From: Actinomycetota bacterium
Lineage (GTDB): Bacteria; Actinomycetota; Acidimicrobiia; Spongiisociales; UBA11373
DNA: 59,191 bases
Reading direction: 5' to 3'
Assembly (NCBI GenBank): GCA_020444505.1
Contig: JAHLKU010000012.1
Location: forward strand, 1-59,191
Part shown: positions 9,312-18,009 of the stretch, in pieces
Layout of the letters: each line of letters starts with the position of its first letter
Numbering within the stretch: the first letter of the stretch is position 1
Position numbers and translations under genes: made by a program
Notes under the pieces: model-generated
The model's input: only the letters and a program-made list of their open reading frames with translations
Told to the model about the DNA's origin: nothing
Databases searched by the model: none

Positions 9312-10616
9312 ATGCGATCCAGACTCGTACCGTTGTTCCTGACCCTGGCGGTGGTCGCCGCCGCCTGCGACGCCGGCGGCTCGGCATCCGCCGGCGAGTC
9401 GCAGGCCGGCCTCGCCGCCTCCGACGTGGCCCGCGCCGCCGCCGACGCCCCCGCGCCCGATGTGGCCGCCGCCGTCGCCGGCAACCGGGCGTTCGCCGCC
9501 GACGCCTACGCCGTCCTCACCCCGACGGCCGACGGCAATCTGGTGTTCTCGCCGGCCAGCATCCGCCTCGCCCTGGCGATGACCTGGGCCGGCGCCGACG
9601 GGGCCACGGCCGAGCAGATGGCGGCCGCCCTCCACTTCGACCTGGCGCCCGACGACATGCACGCCGCCCTCAATGCGGTCGACGCCCTGCTGGCGTCCCG
9701 CAACCGGGAGGAGCCTCCGGGGCCCGACGGAGCCGAGCGCACGGTGGTGCTCACCATCGCCAACGCCCTGTGGGGCCAGGCCGGCTTCACGTTCCTGCCG
9801 GGCTTCCTCGACACGCTGGCCCGGGACTACGGCGCCGGGATGCGCCTGGTGGACTTCGTGGCCGATGCCGAGGCGGCTCGCGTCCAGATCAACGGCTGGG
9901 TGGCCGACATGACCAGCGACCGGATCCCCGAGCTGATCCCCGCGGGGGTCCTGAGCGACCTCACCCGCCTGGTGCTCACCAACACGGTGTACTTCAACGC
10001 CTCGTGGGACCGCCCCTTCGACGACGCCCTCACCGCCGACGGGCCCTTCACGCTCCTCGACGGATCGGTGGTCACCGCCCCGACGATGCACGCCTCCGAG
10101 GCGATGCCGTACGCCGCCGGCGACGGCTGGCAGGCGGTGGAGATCCCCTACGTCGGCGGCGAGCTCGCCATGCTGGTGCTGGTCCCCGACGTCGGGCGCT
10201 TCGCCGAGGTGGAGGGGTCGCTGGCCGCCGTGCTCGACGAGGCCCGCGACGACGCGTCCCGCACCGACGTCGCGTTGGGGCTGCCGTCGTGGGAGTTCCG
10301 CACCCAGGCCGGGCTGGTCCCGGTGCTGCAGGCGCTCGGCATGACCGACGCCTTCGACCCGGCGCTGGCCGACTTCACCCCGATGACCGGCGCTCGCGAC
10401 CTGTTCGTCAGCGACGTCCTCCACGAGGCCTTCATCAGCGTGGACGAGGCCGGCACCGAGGCAGCGGCCGCCACCGCGGTGATCATGGACCTGCGGGCCG
10501 CCATGCCGGGCGACACCGTGGAACTGGAGATCGACCGGCCGTTCCTGTTCGCGATCCAGGACACCGCGAGCGGCGAGATCCTCTTCCTCGGGCGGGTCCT
10601 CGACCCGACGGCGTAG
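9312..10616 (+). CDS. Serpin-family protease inhibitor, lipoprotein
   Basis: 434 aa. Signal peptide with lipobox VAAAC (Cys19), so it is tethered outside the membrane. A full serpin fold follows, with shutter motifs NLVFSPASIRLALAM and VLTNTVYFNASWDRPF and the C-terminal DRPFLFAIQDTASGEILFLGRV. The reactive-centre hinge EAGTEAAAATAV (379-390) is the small-residue type required for inhibition. Counting 17 residues from Glu379 puts P1 at Arg395 (sequence MDLR then AAMPG), predicting a trypsin-like protease target. GGAGG ribosome site before ATG 9312. Bacterial serpins usually guard the cell against host or neighbour proteases. Confidence 0.93.
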   Translation: MRSRLVPLFLTLAVVAAACDAGGSASAGESQAGLAASDVARAAADAPAPDVAAAVAGNRAFAADAYAVLTPTADGNLVFSPASIRLALAMTWAGADGATAEQMAAALHFDLAPDDMHAALNAVDALLASRNREEPPGPDGAERTVVLTIANALWGQAGFTFLPGFLDTLARDYGAGMRLVDFVADAEAARVQINGWVADMTSDRIPELIPAGVLSDLTRLVLTNTVYFNASWDRPFDDALTADGPFTLLDGSVVTAPTMHASEAMPYAAGDGWQAVEIPYVGGELAMLVLVPDVGRFAEVEGSLAAVLDEARDDASRTDVALGLPSWEFRTQAGLVPVLQALGMTDAFDPALADFTPMTGARDLFVSDVLHEAFISVDEAGTEAAAATAVIMDLRAAMPGDTVELEIDRPFLFAIQDTASGEILFLGRVLDPTA

Positions 10617-10618
10617 CA

Positions 10619-11326
10619 GTGGCTCGGCGGGTCGCCAGGGTCGAGTTGCTGCGCCGGTTGGCAGTCTCGATCGAGTCCAAGTTGGGCACGGGCTGCGTGC
10701 GGGTGGGCATCGATGGGCCCGACGCCGCGGGGAAGACCACGCTGGCCGATGGGTTGGCGGTGATGCTGTCGGAGCGGGGCGTCGTCGTGGTGCGGGCATC
10801 CATCGACGGGTTCCATCGGCCCGCCGCGGACCGTCACCGCAGGGCGGGGCGCGATCCGGCCGCGTCGTACTACGAAGACTCCTTCGACTACGAGTCGTTG
10901 CGCCACGTGCTGCTCGGCCCGCTTGGGCCCTCCGGCGACCGGGTGATCCGCCGGCGGGTGTTCGACTACCGGATCGACTCGCCGGTCGACGACCCTCCTG
11001 AGGAGGTTCCACCCGGGTCGGTGCTGGTGTTCGACGGCGTGTTCCTGTTGCGGCCGGAGACGACGGCCTGCTGGGACCTGTCCATCTACCTGAAGGTGCA
11101 GCCGGAGGCGACCGTGGAGCGGGCCCGCCGAAGGGATCGGCACCTGTTCGGCGCTCCCGACGAGATCGAGCGCCGGTATCGGGAGCGGTATCTGCCTGGC
11201 CAGGCGCGCTATCGGGCGGCCGCCCATCCCGAGGAGCGCGCCGACGTGCTGGTGGGGAACGACGATCCGGAGGCACCGGTGATCCTGCGCATGCCGGAGG
11301 CAGGTCCGAGCTCGCCGGCGCGCTAG
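10619..11326 (+). CDS. Uridine-kinase-like P-loop kinase
   Basis: 235 aa from a GTG two bases after the serpin stop. P-loop GIDGPDAAGKTTL (about residues 31-43), substrate segment ASIDGFHRP (Asp in the uridine kinase position), and the FDGVFLLRPE Walker-B-like strand. The lid segment ERARRRDRHLFG and RYRERYLPGQ close the core. Likely phosphorylates a nucleoside or related small molecule; exact substrate unknown. Its TAG shares the tetranucleotide CTAG with the stop of the convergent gene at 11323. Confidence 0.85.
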   Translation: MARRVARVELLRRLAVSIESKLGTGCVRVGIDGPDAAGKTTLADGLAVMLSERGVVVVRASIDGFHRPAADRHRRAGRDPAASYYEDSFDYESLRHVLLGPLGPSGDRVIRRRVFDYRIDSPVDDPPEEVPPGSVLVFDGVFLLRPETTACWDLSIYLKVQPEATVERARRRDRHLFGAPDEIERRYRERYLPGQARYRAAAHPEERADVLVGNDDPEAPVILRMPEAGPSSPAR

Positions 11327-12855
11327 CCCTCCGTCTTCCGCTTCGAGGGCTGCACCCGGGGCGGCTCGCCGGGCTGCTTGCGGTAGTGGGGCGGCCAGGG
11401 GGCGTCGCCCAGGCCCCGCTGCTCGTCGGCGGCGACCATGGCGAGCAGCGGCTCCAGCGACCCGGCCGCCTCGTCGATGCCCGCCGTGAGGTCGCCCACC
11501 GCCGCCCAGCGAGCAGGGAAGGCATCGAGCGTCATCTCGGTGGGGTCGATGGACCGCACCTCGTCCCAGGAGAACGGTGTGGAGACCAGCCCGGTCTGGC
11601 GCACGCTGTAGGCGCTGGCGATGGTGCGGTCCCTGGCGTTCTGGTTGTAGTCGAGGAACACGCCCCGCCGCTCCTCCTTCCACCAGGCGGTGGTGGCGAG
11701 GCCGGGGAGGCGCCGCTCCAACTCGCGCCCGACGGCCAGGGCGGCGCGGCGGACCTCCCCGAACGACCACCGGGGCCAGAGCCGCGCGTACACGTGGATG
11801 CCGCGGGAACCGGAGGTCTTCGGCCATCCCGTCAGCCCCTTCTCCTCCAGGAGCGCCCGGCAGGCGTCGGCGACCTCCCGGCAGTCATCGAACGAGAAAC
11901 CCTCGGTGGGGTCGAGGTCGAGGCGCAACTCGTCGGGGTGGTCGAGCGCCTCGGCCCTGCTGTTCCACGGGTTGAGGTCGAGCACGCCCAGTTGCACCTG
12001 GTCGACGATGTCGGAGACGTCGGAGACCACCGCCATCCTCCCCGGCCGGGCCGAGGGGAACTGCACCGGGACCGCCTCCCGGATGGTGGACGGCGCCCGC
12101 TTGGTGAAGAAGAAGTCGGCGCCCACCCCGTTGGGCCAGCGCTTCAGCGAGCACGGGCGGCGCAGCACGCCGCGGACCGCGCCCTCGGCGCAGCCCAGGT
12201 AGTGGCGCGCCACGTCGAGCTTGGTCCAGCCGCGCTCGGGGAACAGCACCTTGTCGGGGCTGCTGAGGCGGACGGTGCGCCCGGCTGCGTCCAGGTGGGT
12301 CTCGGTTGCGGCCATCGCCGCCGGATTATGGCCCGGCCCGCCCCGCTCCGCCTGCACCAGGGCGTCGTGCGCCACCACCAGCAGGTGGGCGGAGAGCGCG
12401 GTGGCGCCGACCAGGGTGCCGGCCAGGACGGCCCACCTGCCGCGCCGCGCCGATGCCTCGCCCCGGGCGGTGCGCTGCATGGCGAGGCCGGCGCCGATCG
12501 CGACGACGGCCAGCGCCTGGATCGCGAGCGCCGGCACGACGGACGACGACGCCCGCCACCCCGGGGCCAGGTCGCCTGCGGCGTAGGCGAACAGGGAGAG
12601 CAGCGTCACCGATCCGCCGAGCGGCGCCAGCACCAGGGCGAGGATGGCGGCGCCGATGCCCCACTCCCGGAACCGCACGTCCACCAGCGGCAGGGCCTCG
12701 AGCACGGCGACGGCGGACGTGAGGCCCACGACCATCGCCACGATCCGCCAGTCGATCGCCTCCGGGACCCCCACGGCCGCCAGCGCCGTCACCCAGGCGG
12801 CGGCGAAGGCGGCGGGGAGGGCCAGCGGCGCCGCGCGCCGCGCCTCACGCACCAT
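11323..12855 (-). CDS. LigD-type DNA polymerase/primase with N-terminal membrane domain
   Basis: 510 codons from ATG 12855. Residues 181-510 are a LigD polymerase (PrimPol fold): SPDKVLFPERGWTKLDV, metal-binding LDLDP (312-316), TSGSRGIHVY (347-356), and FLDYNQNARDRTIASAYSVR. Such enzymes fill gaps with ribo- or deoxynucleotides in end-joining. Residues 1-180 encode about five hydrophobic segments with coding-type GC3 and no stop before the polymerase. Residue 181 is an ATG (12315) preceded by CATAAT (12325-12330), which could start a shorter soluble enzyme. So either a membrane-tethered polymerase or a nested gene. The first 11 bases overlap the upstream hydrolase. Confidence 0.85.
   Translation of the reverse strand: MVREARRAAPLALPAAFAAAWVTALAAVGVPEAIDWRIVAMVVGLTSAVAVLEALPLVDVRFREWGIGAAILALVLAPLGGSVTLLSLFAYAAGDLAPGWRASSSVVPALAIQALAVVAIGAGLAMQRTARGEASARRGRWAVLAGTLVGATALSAHLLVVAHDALVQAERGGPGHNPAAMAATETHLDAAGRTVRLSSPDKVLFPERGWTKLDVARHYLGCAEGAVRGVLRRPCSLKRWPNGVGADFFFTKRAPSTIREAVPVQFPSARPGRMAVVSDVSDIVDQVQLGVLDLNPWNSRAEALDHPDELRLDLDPTEGFSFDDCREVADACRALLEEKGLTGWPKTSGSRGIHVYARLWPRWSFGEVRRAALAVGRELERRLPGLATTAWWKEERRGVFLDYNQNARDRTIASAYSVRQTGLVSTPFSWDEVRSIDPTEMTLDAFPARWAAVGDLTAGIDEAAGSLEPLLAMVAADEQRGLGDAPWPPHYRKQPGEPPRVQPSKRKTEG
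12325..12330 (-). promoter_or_regulatory. Possible internal promoter for soluble LigD polymerase
   Basis: CATAAT, 9 bases before the internal ATG at 12315. The same hexamer, 6 bases before a GTG, stands in front of mgtE (58192-58197). Its presence inside an open reading frame suggests a second, shorter product. Confidence 0.45.
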
Positions 12856-13819
12856 CGAGGGCGGCGAGGCGGTCGAACGACTGCACGATGCCGTCGGCCA
12901 TGCGGTCCTTGTTGCGCCACAGCAGGGTGGCGTGCCCGGCGTTGACCCACTCCATCTTCGATCCCGGCCAGTGGCGGTGGAGCGCCAGGACGGCGCTGGT
13001 GGGGACGAACCCGTCGATGGTGCCTGCCACCATCACGGCGGCGGCGGTGTGCGGTGGTGGGTCGTGGTCGAGCACGCTGGCCGACCGGAAGAACCCCCGG
13101 AGCCGCTCGCGGGTGTCGGGGTCGTCGCCGCCGAGGGCGTCCCAGGCGATCGCCGTGCGGATGACACCCTGCAGGAACGGCGGCGCCGGGGAGTGCGACC
13201 CGGCGGCGGGGGAGATCGCAGTCGGGAACGGAGCCATCGCCCCGACGAAGGCGGCCATGTTGCCGCCCATGCTGAAGCCGGCTACGCCCGGCGTCCTGCC
13301 CTCCCGGCGGACGGCCGCCAGCACGGTCAGGCCCTCGACGACCGCAGCCCTGCCCATGACCGCGAAGTCTGCGACGGTGGCGAGCGGGCGGTCGTCGCCG
13401 GGATCGGCCCTCCGGGCCCCGTAGTGCGGGTTCTCCAGGATCACCGAGGCGATGCCGTGGGGTGCCAGCAGCCGGGCCAGCCTGGTGCGGGCGTCGTAGC
13501 CGTGCTCGTTCCAGGCCGCCATCAGGACGCAGGCCCGCTCGGCGCCGTCCGGCGGCTCGATCACCCGCGCCCGTCCCGGGTGGGCGGCTGCGGGGAGGTG
13601 GAGCGCCGGGGTGTCGAAGGTGAGGTCGGTGGCCACCAGGCCGTCGAGGCGGTGCCGGGCGCCGGCACGCAGGGCCACCTCGGGGATCTCGGGGGGCTCT
13701 CGCACGATGGACGCGTACCAGTCGAGGACATCGGGGTCGCCCCACCCGTCGCGGAACACCTGCCGCTGCGGAGGGGTGCGGGCGAGCATCGCCGCCGAGA
13801 CCCGGTCGAGCCACTGCAT
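12845..13819 (-). CDS. Alpha/beta hydrolase (ABHD18/DUF2048-like)
   Basis: 324 aa. The nucleophile elbow GFSMGG puts the catalytic serine at Ser183. A later acid is probably in AGTIDGFVPTS and the histidine in NAGHATLLWR. A conserved-looking AAWNEHGYDARTRLARLLAPHG precedes the elbow. No signal peptide; cytosolic. The layout resembles the ABHD18 (DUF2048) group of hydrolases with unknown substrate. Start ATG 13819 has TAACCT exactly 6 bases upstream. Its stop lies inside the next gene, so that gene may be co-transcribed. Confidence 0.8.
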   Translation of the reverse strand: MQWLDRVSAAMLARTPPQRQVFRDGWGDPDVLDWYASIVREPPEIPEVALRAGARHRLDGLVATDLTFDTPALHLPAAAHPGRARVIEPPDGAERACVLMAAWNEHGYDARTRLARLLAPHGIASVILENPHYGARRADPGDDRPLATVADFAVMGRAAVVEGLTVLAAVRREGRTPGVAGFSMGGNMAAFVGAMAPFPTAISPAAGSHSPAPPFLQGVIRTAIAWDALGGDDPDTRERLRGFFRSASVLDHDPPPHTAAAVMVAGTIDGFVPTSAVLALHRHWPGSKMEWVNAGHATLLWRNKDRMADGIVQSFDRLAALDGA

Positions 13820-13825
13820 CGGGGC

Positions 13826-13831
13826 AGGTTA
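13826..13831 (-). promoter_or_regulatory. -10 box of leaderless hydrolase mRNA
   Basis: TAACCT, 6 bases before ATG 13819. It is divergent from a TAGCAT (13875-13880) that could serve the peptidase gene at 13907. Confidence 0.6.
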
Positions 13832-13906
13832 GGCCGCCGGGCGTCCTGCAACCCCGGGGCGGTGCGGCGGGTCGTAGCATCGGGACCAGAGCGAGGCGAG
13901 GGAGCG

Positions 13907-15385
13907 ATGCCGAAGAAGACGACGCAGATCGGGTGGATCGCCGGCGCGGGCATGGGGGCGGCGGCCGCCGCCGCGTTGCGGCGGCGCTGGGGCCGCGGCG
14001 AGGACGAGCAGGCCGAGCCGCTGGGCCCCGACCGGGCCGCCACGGCCGCCGGGGAGCGGTTCCTCGACCGGCTCGCGGAGGCCATCCGCATCCCCACGGT
14101 CGGCCACGAGGACCGATCACTGGTGGACACCTCGCAACTGGACCGCATGCACGCCTTCCTGGCCGAGTCGTACCCGCTCACCCACCAGCACCTGGCCCGG
14201 GAGACCGTCGCCGGCCACTCCGCCCTCTACACGTGGGAGGGCTTGGACCCGGCCGCGGCGCCCATCCTGCTGATGGCCCACATCGACGTGGTGCCGGTGG
14301 AGCCCGGCACCGAGGCGTCCTGGCAGCAGGAGCCGTTCTCCGGGGTCCGCTCCGGCGGGTACCTGTGGGGGCGGGGCGCCCTCGACGACAAGTGCGCCGT
14401 CATCAGCGTGTTCGAAGGAGTCGAGTCGCTGCTCGCCGACGGCTTCACGCCGACGCGGACCGTCTACCTCTCGATCGGCCACGACGAGGAGACCGGCGGC
14501 GGCGAAGGTGCCGCCGCCGTCGCCGCCCTGCTCGCCGAGCGGGGCGTCCGCCTCGACTTCGTGCTCGACGAGGGCGGCGCCGTCGCCCTGGACATGCTCC
14601 CCGGCGTGGAGGACCCCGTCGCCCTGCTCGGCGTCGCCGAGAAGGGCTACCTGAACGTGGAACTCACCGCCGCGGGAGGAGGCGGCCACTCGTCGATGCC
14701 GCCGCCGTCCACCGCGGTGGGGATGGTCGCCGCCGCGGTCGCCGCCCTGGAGCGGCAGCCGATGCCGGCGCGCCTCGACGTGCAGCGGGAGTTCTTCGAC
14801 GCGATCGTCCCGGTGCTGCCGTCCAAGCTGGCATTCGCGCTGCGGCACGCCGACCGGCTGGGACCGCTGCTGGAGCGGCGCCTGGGCGCCTCGCCCACCA
14901 CCAACGCCCTCATCCGCACCACGGCGGCCGTCACCATCGTCGAAGGCGGCGTGAAGCCCAACGTGCTGCCGCAGCAGGCCCGGGCGGTGATCAACTTCCG
15001 CATCATGCCGGGTGACACGCCTCAGAGCGTCCTGGCCCACGTCCGGCGGGTGATCGGCCCCGACGTGAGCGCCCTCCCGCTCGACGGCACGTTCACCGCC
15101 GAGCCGAGTGCCATGTCGGACACCCGCTCCCCGGCCTTCGACGCGGTGGCCGACGCCATCCAGGACGTCTACCCGGGGGTGGTGGTGGCGCCGTGGATCC
15201 TGATGGCGGCCACCGACTCCCGGCACTTCGCACCCCTGGCCGACCAGGTGTACCGCTTCGCCCCGTTCTCGGCGACCCCCGCCGACATGACCCGCATCCA
15301 CGGGACGGGGGAGCGGTTCCCGATCGCCGACGCCGACCGGGCCGTCGAGTTCACGGCCCGGCTCATCCGCCGCGCCGCCGGCTGA
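13907..15385 (+). CDS. M20-family metallopeptidase (PM20D1/carboxypeptidase S-like)
   Basis: 492 aa. M20 metal site residues: MAHIDVVPVE (His), WGRGALDDKCAV (bridging Asp), HDEETGGGEG (Glu-Glu), and RIHGTGERFP near the end (final His). The inserted dimerisation domain contains GGGGHSSMPPPSTAVG. The N-terminus has a short hydrophobic stretch (IAGAGMGAAAAAA) after MPKKTTQ, possibly a membrane anchor. The order and the GRGALDDK pattern match the carboxypeptidase S/PM20D1 branch, which cleaves or forms N-acyl amino acids and dipeptides. ATG 13907 has a GAGGGAG ribosome site. Confidence 0.9.
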   Translation: MPKKTTQIGWIAGAGMGAAAAAALRRRWGRGEDEQAEPLGPDRAATAAGERFLDRLAEAIRIPTVGHEDRSLVDTSQLDRMHAFLAESYPLTHQHLARETVAGHSALYTWEGLDPAAAPILLMAHIDVVPVEPGTEASWQQEPFSGVRSGGYLWGRGALDDKCAVISVFEGVESLLADGFTPTRTVYLSIGHDEETGGGEGAAAVAALLAERGVRLDFVLDEGGAVALDMLPGVEDPVALLGVAEKGYLNVELTAAGGGGHSSMPPPSTAVGMVAAAVAALERQPMPARLDVQREFFDAIVPVLPSKLAFALRHADRLGPLLERRLGASPTTNALIRTTAAVTIVEGGVKPNVLPQQARAVINFRIMPGDTPQSVLAHVRRVIGPDVSALPLDGTFTAEPSAMSDTRSPAFDAVADAIQDVYPGVVVAPWILMAATDSRHFAPLADQVYRFAPFSATPADMTRIHGTGERFPIADADRAVEFTARLIRRAAG

Positions 15386-15400
15386 TCCGTCTCCCGCCGA

Positions 15401-15967
15401 TCAGCGGGGCGTGGGTGCCCCGGCGGTCACCTGGGCGCGCGCCCGGCTGGCGAGGTCGAAGCCCGGCTCCAGCAGTTTGGTGACCAGGAACCCGTTGAGG
15501 GTGGCGATGAGGTGCTGGGCCCGTTCGTGGGCCTCGGCCTCCGACAGTGACGCGTCGCCCCTGGCGATGGCGTCGGCGAACCGCTCGATGCGGTAGTGGT
15601 GGTGGCGCAGCAGCCGCCCGGCGAGGTGCCGGTCGCTGCCGTTGCCGGTGACGGCGATCTGCAGGTAGATGCGAGCCAGTTCGGGTTGTCCCTCCACGAA
15701 CTCCACCCATGCCTCGACCAGGTCGTCGATGGTGTCGGTGCCCTCGCCGTCCTTGTCGGGGTCTACGGCGGCGATGGCCTGGCGCACCACCGTCACCAGC
15801 GCCTCCTCCTTGGAGGTGAACAGGTTGTAGAAGGAGCCGGGCAGGATGCCGGCGCGCTGGCAGATGGCCTTGATCGTGGTGCCATCGATCCCCACCTCGG
15901 CGAGCAGGTCCCGGGTGGCTTCGATGATGCGGCTCCTGGTCTCCATCCCAGCGCGGTACCGGCCCAT
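15401..15967 (-). CDS. TetR-family transcriptional regulator
   Basis: 188 aa from ATG 15967, chosen because AAGGAG lies correctly spaced upstream; an ATG 39 bases earlier lacks one. N-terminal HTH: RSRIIEATRDLLAEVGIDG then TTIKAICQRAGILPGSFYNLF, the TetR signature. The C-terminal ligand domain is all-helical. It is divergent from the acyl-CoA dehydrogenase, with a palindrome between the two starts, so an acyl-CoA-type inducer is a reasonable guess. Its own -10 box is TATCAT (15988-15993), placing the operator upstream of both genes. Confidence 0.88.
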   Translation of the reverse strand: MGRYRAGMETRSRIIEATRDLLAEVGIDGTTIKAICQRAGILPGSFYNLFTSKEEALVTVVRQAIAAVDPDKDGEGTDTIDDLVEAWVEFVEGQPELARIYLQIAVTGNGSDRHLAGRLLRHHHYRIERFADAIARGDASLSEAEAHERAQHLIATLNGFLVTKLLEPGFDLASRARAQVTAGAPTPR

Positions 15968-16002
15968 GGCGCTCCTTCGTCCGTTCCATGATACCTGAAC
16001 AG

Positions 16003-16020
16003 ACATTCAAATTTGTATGT
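16003..16020. promoter_or_regulatory. Palindromic operator between tetR and acyl-CoA dehydrogenase
   Basis: 18-bp near-perfect palindrome ACATTCAAATTTGTATGT (8 of 9 pairs match), strikingly AT-rich for this genome. It abuts the dehydrogenase -10 box TAGACT (16020-16025) and lies upstream of the tetR -10 box. Binding by the adjacent TetR protein is inferred. Confidence 0.75.
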
Positions 16021-16074
16021 AGACTCAAGACAGGAGATTGACCCTCCCGGTGGCCGGGGGGAGAGAGGTACGTC

Positions 16075-17886
16075 ATGACGCACTACAAGACCAACCTCCG
16101 GGACATCGAGTTCAACCTGTACGAGGTGGGCGACCTCGGCGACCTGCTCGGCTCCGGGCCCTTCTCGGCCCTCGACGTCGACACCGCCAAGGCCATCCTG
16201 CGCGAGATCGAGCGCCTGGCGATCGAGGACTTCGCCGAGTCGTTCGAGGAGGCCGACCGGGTGACCCTGGAGCTGCGGGACGGCGAGATCGAACTCGCCC
16301 CCGGCCTCAAGAAGAGCCTCGACGCCTTCTACGACGGCGGCTGGCACCGCTTCGCCCTCTCCGAGGAGTTCGGCGGGGTCGGCGCCCCGCCCTCGCTGCG
16401 GTGGGCCGTCAACGAACTGCTCGCCGGCGCCAACCCCGCCGCGCACCTGTTCCTGTCCGGGCCGCTGATGACGGAGATCCTCATCAAGACCGGCACCCAG
16501 GAGCAGGTGGAGACGTGGGTGGAGCCCATCCTGGAGCGCCGCTGGGGCGCCACCATGGTGCTCACCGAGCCGGACGCCGGCAGCGACGTCGGGGCGGGCA
16601 CCACCAAGGCGCACCCCACCGACGAGGAGGGCGTCTACCACCTCGAGGGCGTGAAGCGCTTCATCACCAGCGGCGAGGCCGACTACTTCGAGAACATCGT
16701 GCACCTGGTGCTCGCCCGCCCCGACGGGGGCCGGCCGGGCACGAAGGGCCTGTCGATGTTCATCGTGCCCAAGTTCCTGCTGAACCCCGACGGCACGCTG
16801 GGCGAGCGCAACGGCGTGGTCGCCACCAACATCGAGCACAAGATGGGCATCCGCGGGTCCACCACCTGCGAGCTGACCTTCGGCATGGACCGGCCGGCCG
16901 TCGGCTATCTGGTCGGCGGGGTCCACGAGGGCATCAAGCAGATGTTCTACGTGATCGAGGAAGCCAGGATGTCGGTGTCGCAGAAGGCCATCGCCACGCT
17001 GTCCACCGGCTACCTGAACGCCCTGGAGTACGCCAGGGAGCGGGTGCAGAGCCCCGACATCCTGGCCACGCGCGACCCCGAGGCGCCCAAGGTGACCATC
17101 ATCAACCACCCCGACGTCCGCCGGATGCTGATGATGCAGAAGGCCCACGTCGAGGGGCTGCGGGCGCTGGTGTTCCTGGCGGCGCGGGCCCAGGACCAGG
17201 CGGTCCTGCACCCCGACGACCCGTACTGGGCCAAGCTCAGCGACCTGCTGCTGCCGATGATCAAGGGGTACGGCCCCGAGCGTGCCTTCGAACTGCTCCA
17301 GCAGACCATGCAGGTGTTCGGCGGGTCCGGGTACACCCAGGACTACCCGATCGAGCAGTACATCCGCGACGTGAAGATCGACTCGATCTACGAGGGCACC
17401 ACCGGCATCCAGGCGCTCGACCTGCTGTTCCGCAAGATCGCCCGTGACCAGGGCCAGACGCTCATGCGCCTCAGCGGCGAAGTGCTGGAGACGGTCAAGG
17501 GCGGCGGAGGTGACGACCCGCTGGCCATCGAGCGGGAGCTGCTCGGCAAGGCCGCCGAGGACGTGCAGGGCCAGCTCGGCGTGATGGTGGGGGCGATGAT
17601 GGCCTCCCAGGCCGAGCCGACCGAGCTGTACAAGCCGGCCCTGCACGCCAACTCGCTGATGGAGTCGCTGGCCGAGCTGCTCATGGGCTGGCTGCTCATC
17701 CGTCAGGCCGAGATCGCCATGGCTGCGCTCGACGGGGCCAACGAGGCGGACACCGTCTTCTACGAGGGCAAGGTGGCGGCCGCCAGGTGGTTCGCCGCCA
17801 ACGTGCTGCCCAAGGCGCACGTCCGCCGGGTCCTGGCCGAGAAGGAACAGGCCGACCTGATGCAACTCTCCGACGAGGCCTTCTAG
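16075..17886 (+). CDS. Acyl-CoA dehydrogenase (FadE5-like long form)
   Basis: 603 aa, the longer class with an extra C-terminal helical domain. FAD-binding middle domain: TMVLTEPDAGSDVG, EGVKRFITSGE and HKMGIRGSTTCEL. The catalytic base is Glu440 in IYEGTTGIQALDLL. Also FGGSGYTQDYPIEQYIRD of the C-terminal helical bundle. Oxidises acyl-CoA to enoyl-CoA, passing electrons to ETF, and thereby to an EtfD/EMO-type protein such as the one at 25657. Probably controlled by the divergent TetR through the palindrome at 16003. A strong terminator hairpin follows. Confidence 0.93.
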   Translation: MTHYKTNLRDIEFNLYEVGDLGDLLGSGPFSALDVDTAKAILREIERLAIEDFAESFEEADRVTLELRDGEIELAPGLKKSLDAFYDGGWHRFALSEEFGGVGAPPSLRWAVNELLAGANPAAHLFLSGPLMTEILIKTGTQEQVETWVEPILERRWGATMVLTEPDAGSDVGAGTTKAHPTDEEGVYHLEGVKRFITSGEADYFENIVHLVLARPDGGRPGTKGLSMFIVPKFLLNPDGTLGERNGVVATNIEHKMGIRGSTTCELTFGMDRPAVGYLVGGVHEGIKQMFYVIEEARMSVSQKAIATLSTGYLNALEYARERVQSPDILATRDPEAPKVTIINHPDVRRMLMMQKAHVEGLRALVFLAARAQDQAVLHPDDPYWAKLSDLLLPMIKGYGPERAFELLQQTMQVFGGSGYTQDYPIEQYIRDVKIDSIYEGTTGIQALDLLFRKIARDQGQTLMRLSGEVLETVKGGGGDDPLAIERELLGKAAEDVQGQLGVMVGAMMASQAEPTELYKPALHANSLMESLAELLMGWLLIRQAEIAMAALDGANEADTVFYEGKVAAARWFAANVLPKAHVRRVLAEKEQADLMQLSDEAF

Positions 17887-17904
17887 CCCCGGAGCCGATC
17901 CCGA

Positions 17905-17934
17905 ACGGGCCCGCCTACTCGTGGGCGGGCCCGT
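17905..17934 (+). terminator. Terminator hairpin after acyl-CoA dehydrogenase
   Basis: 11-bp perfect stem (ACGGGCCCGCC with GGCGGGCCCGT), 8-base loop, 18 bases after the stop codon. There is no long T-run (TCTCG follows), as is common at this GC content. Confidence 0.75.
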
Positions 17935-18009
17935 CTCGCGTGCGGTGCCGCCGGGTGGCCCGCCTGCAGCGGTAGGGTCGGCCCGCTGCGACCACCCGGG
18001 AGCACCGAG

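Noticed and set aside
12644-13906. N-terminal extension of the M20 peptidase frame
   Set aside because: Antisense to the alpha/beta hydrolase; the real start is ATG 13907 with ribosome site.
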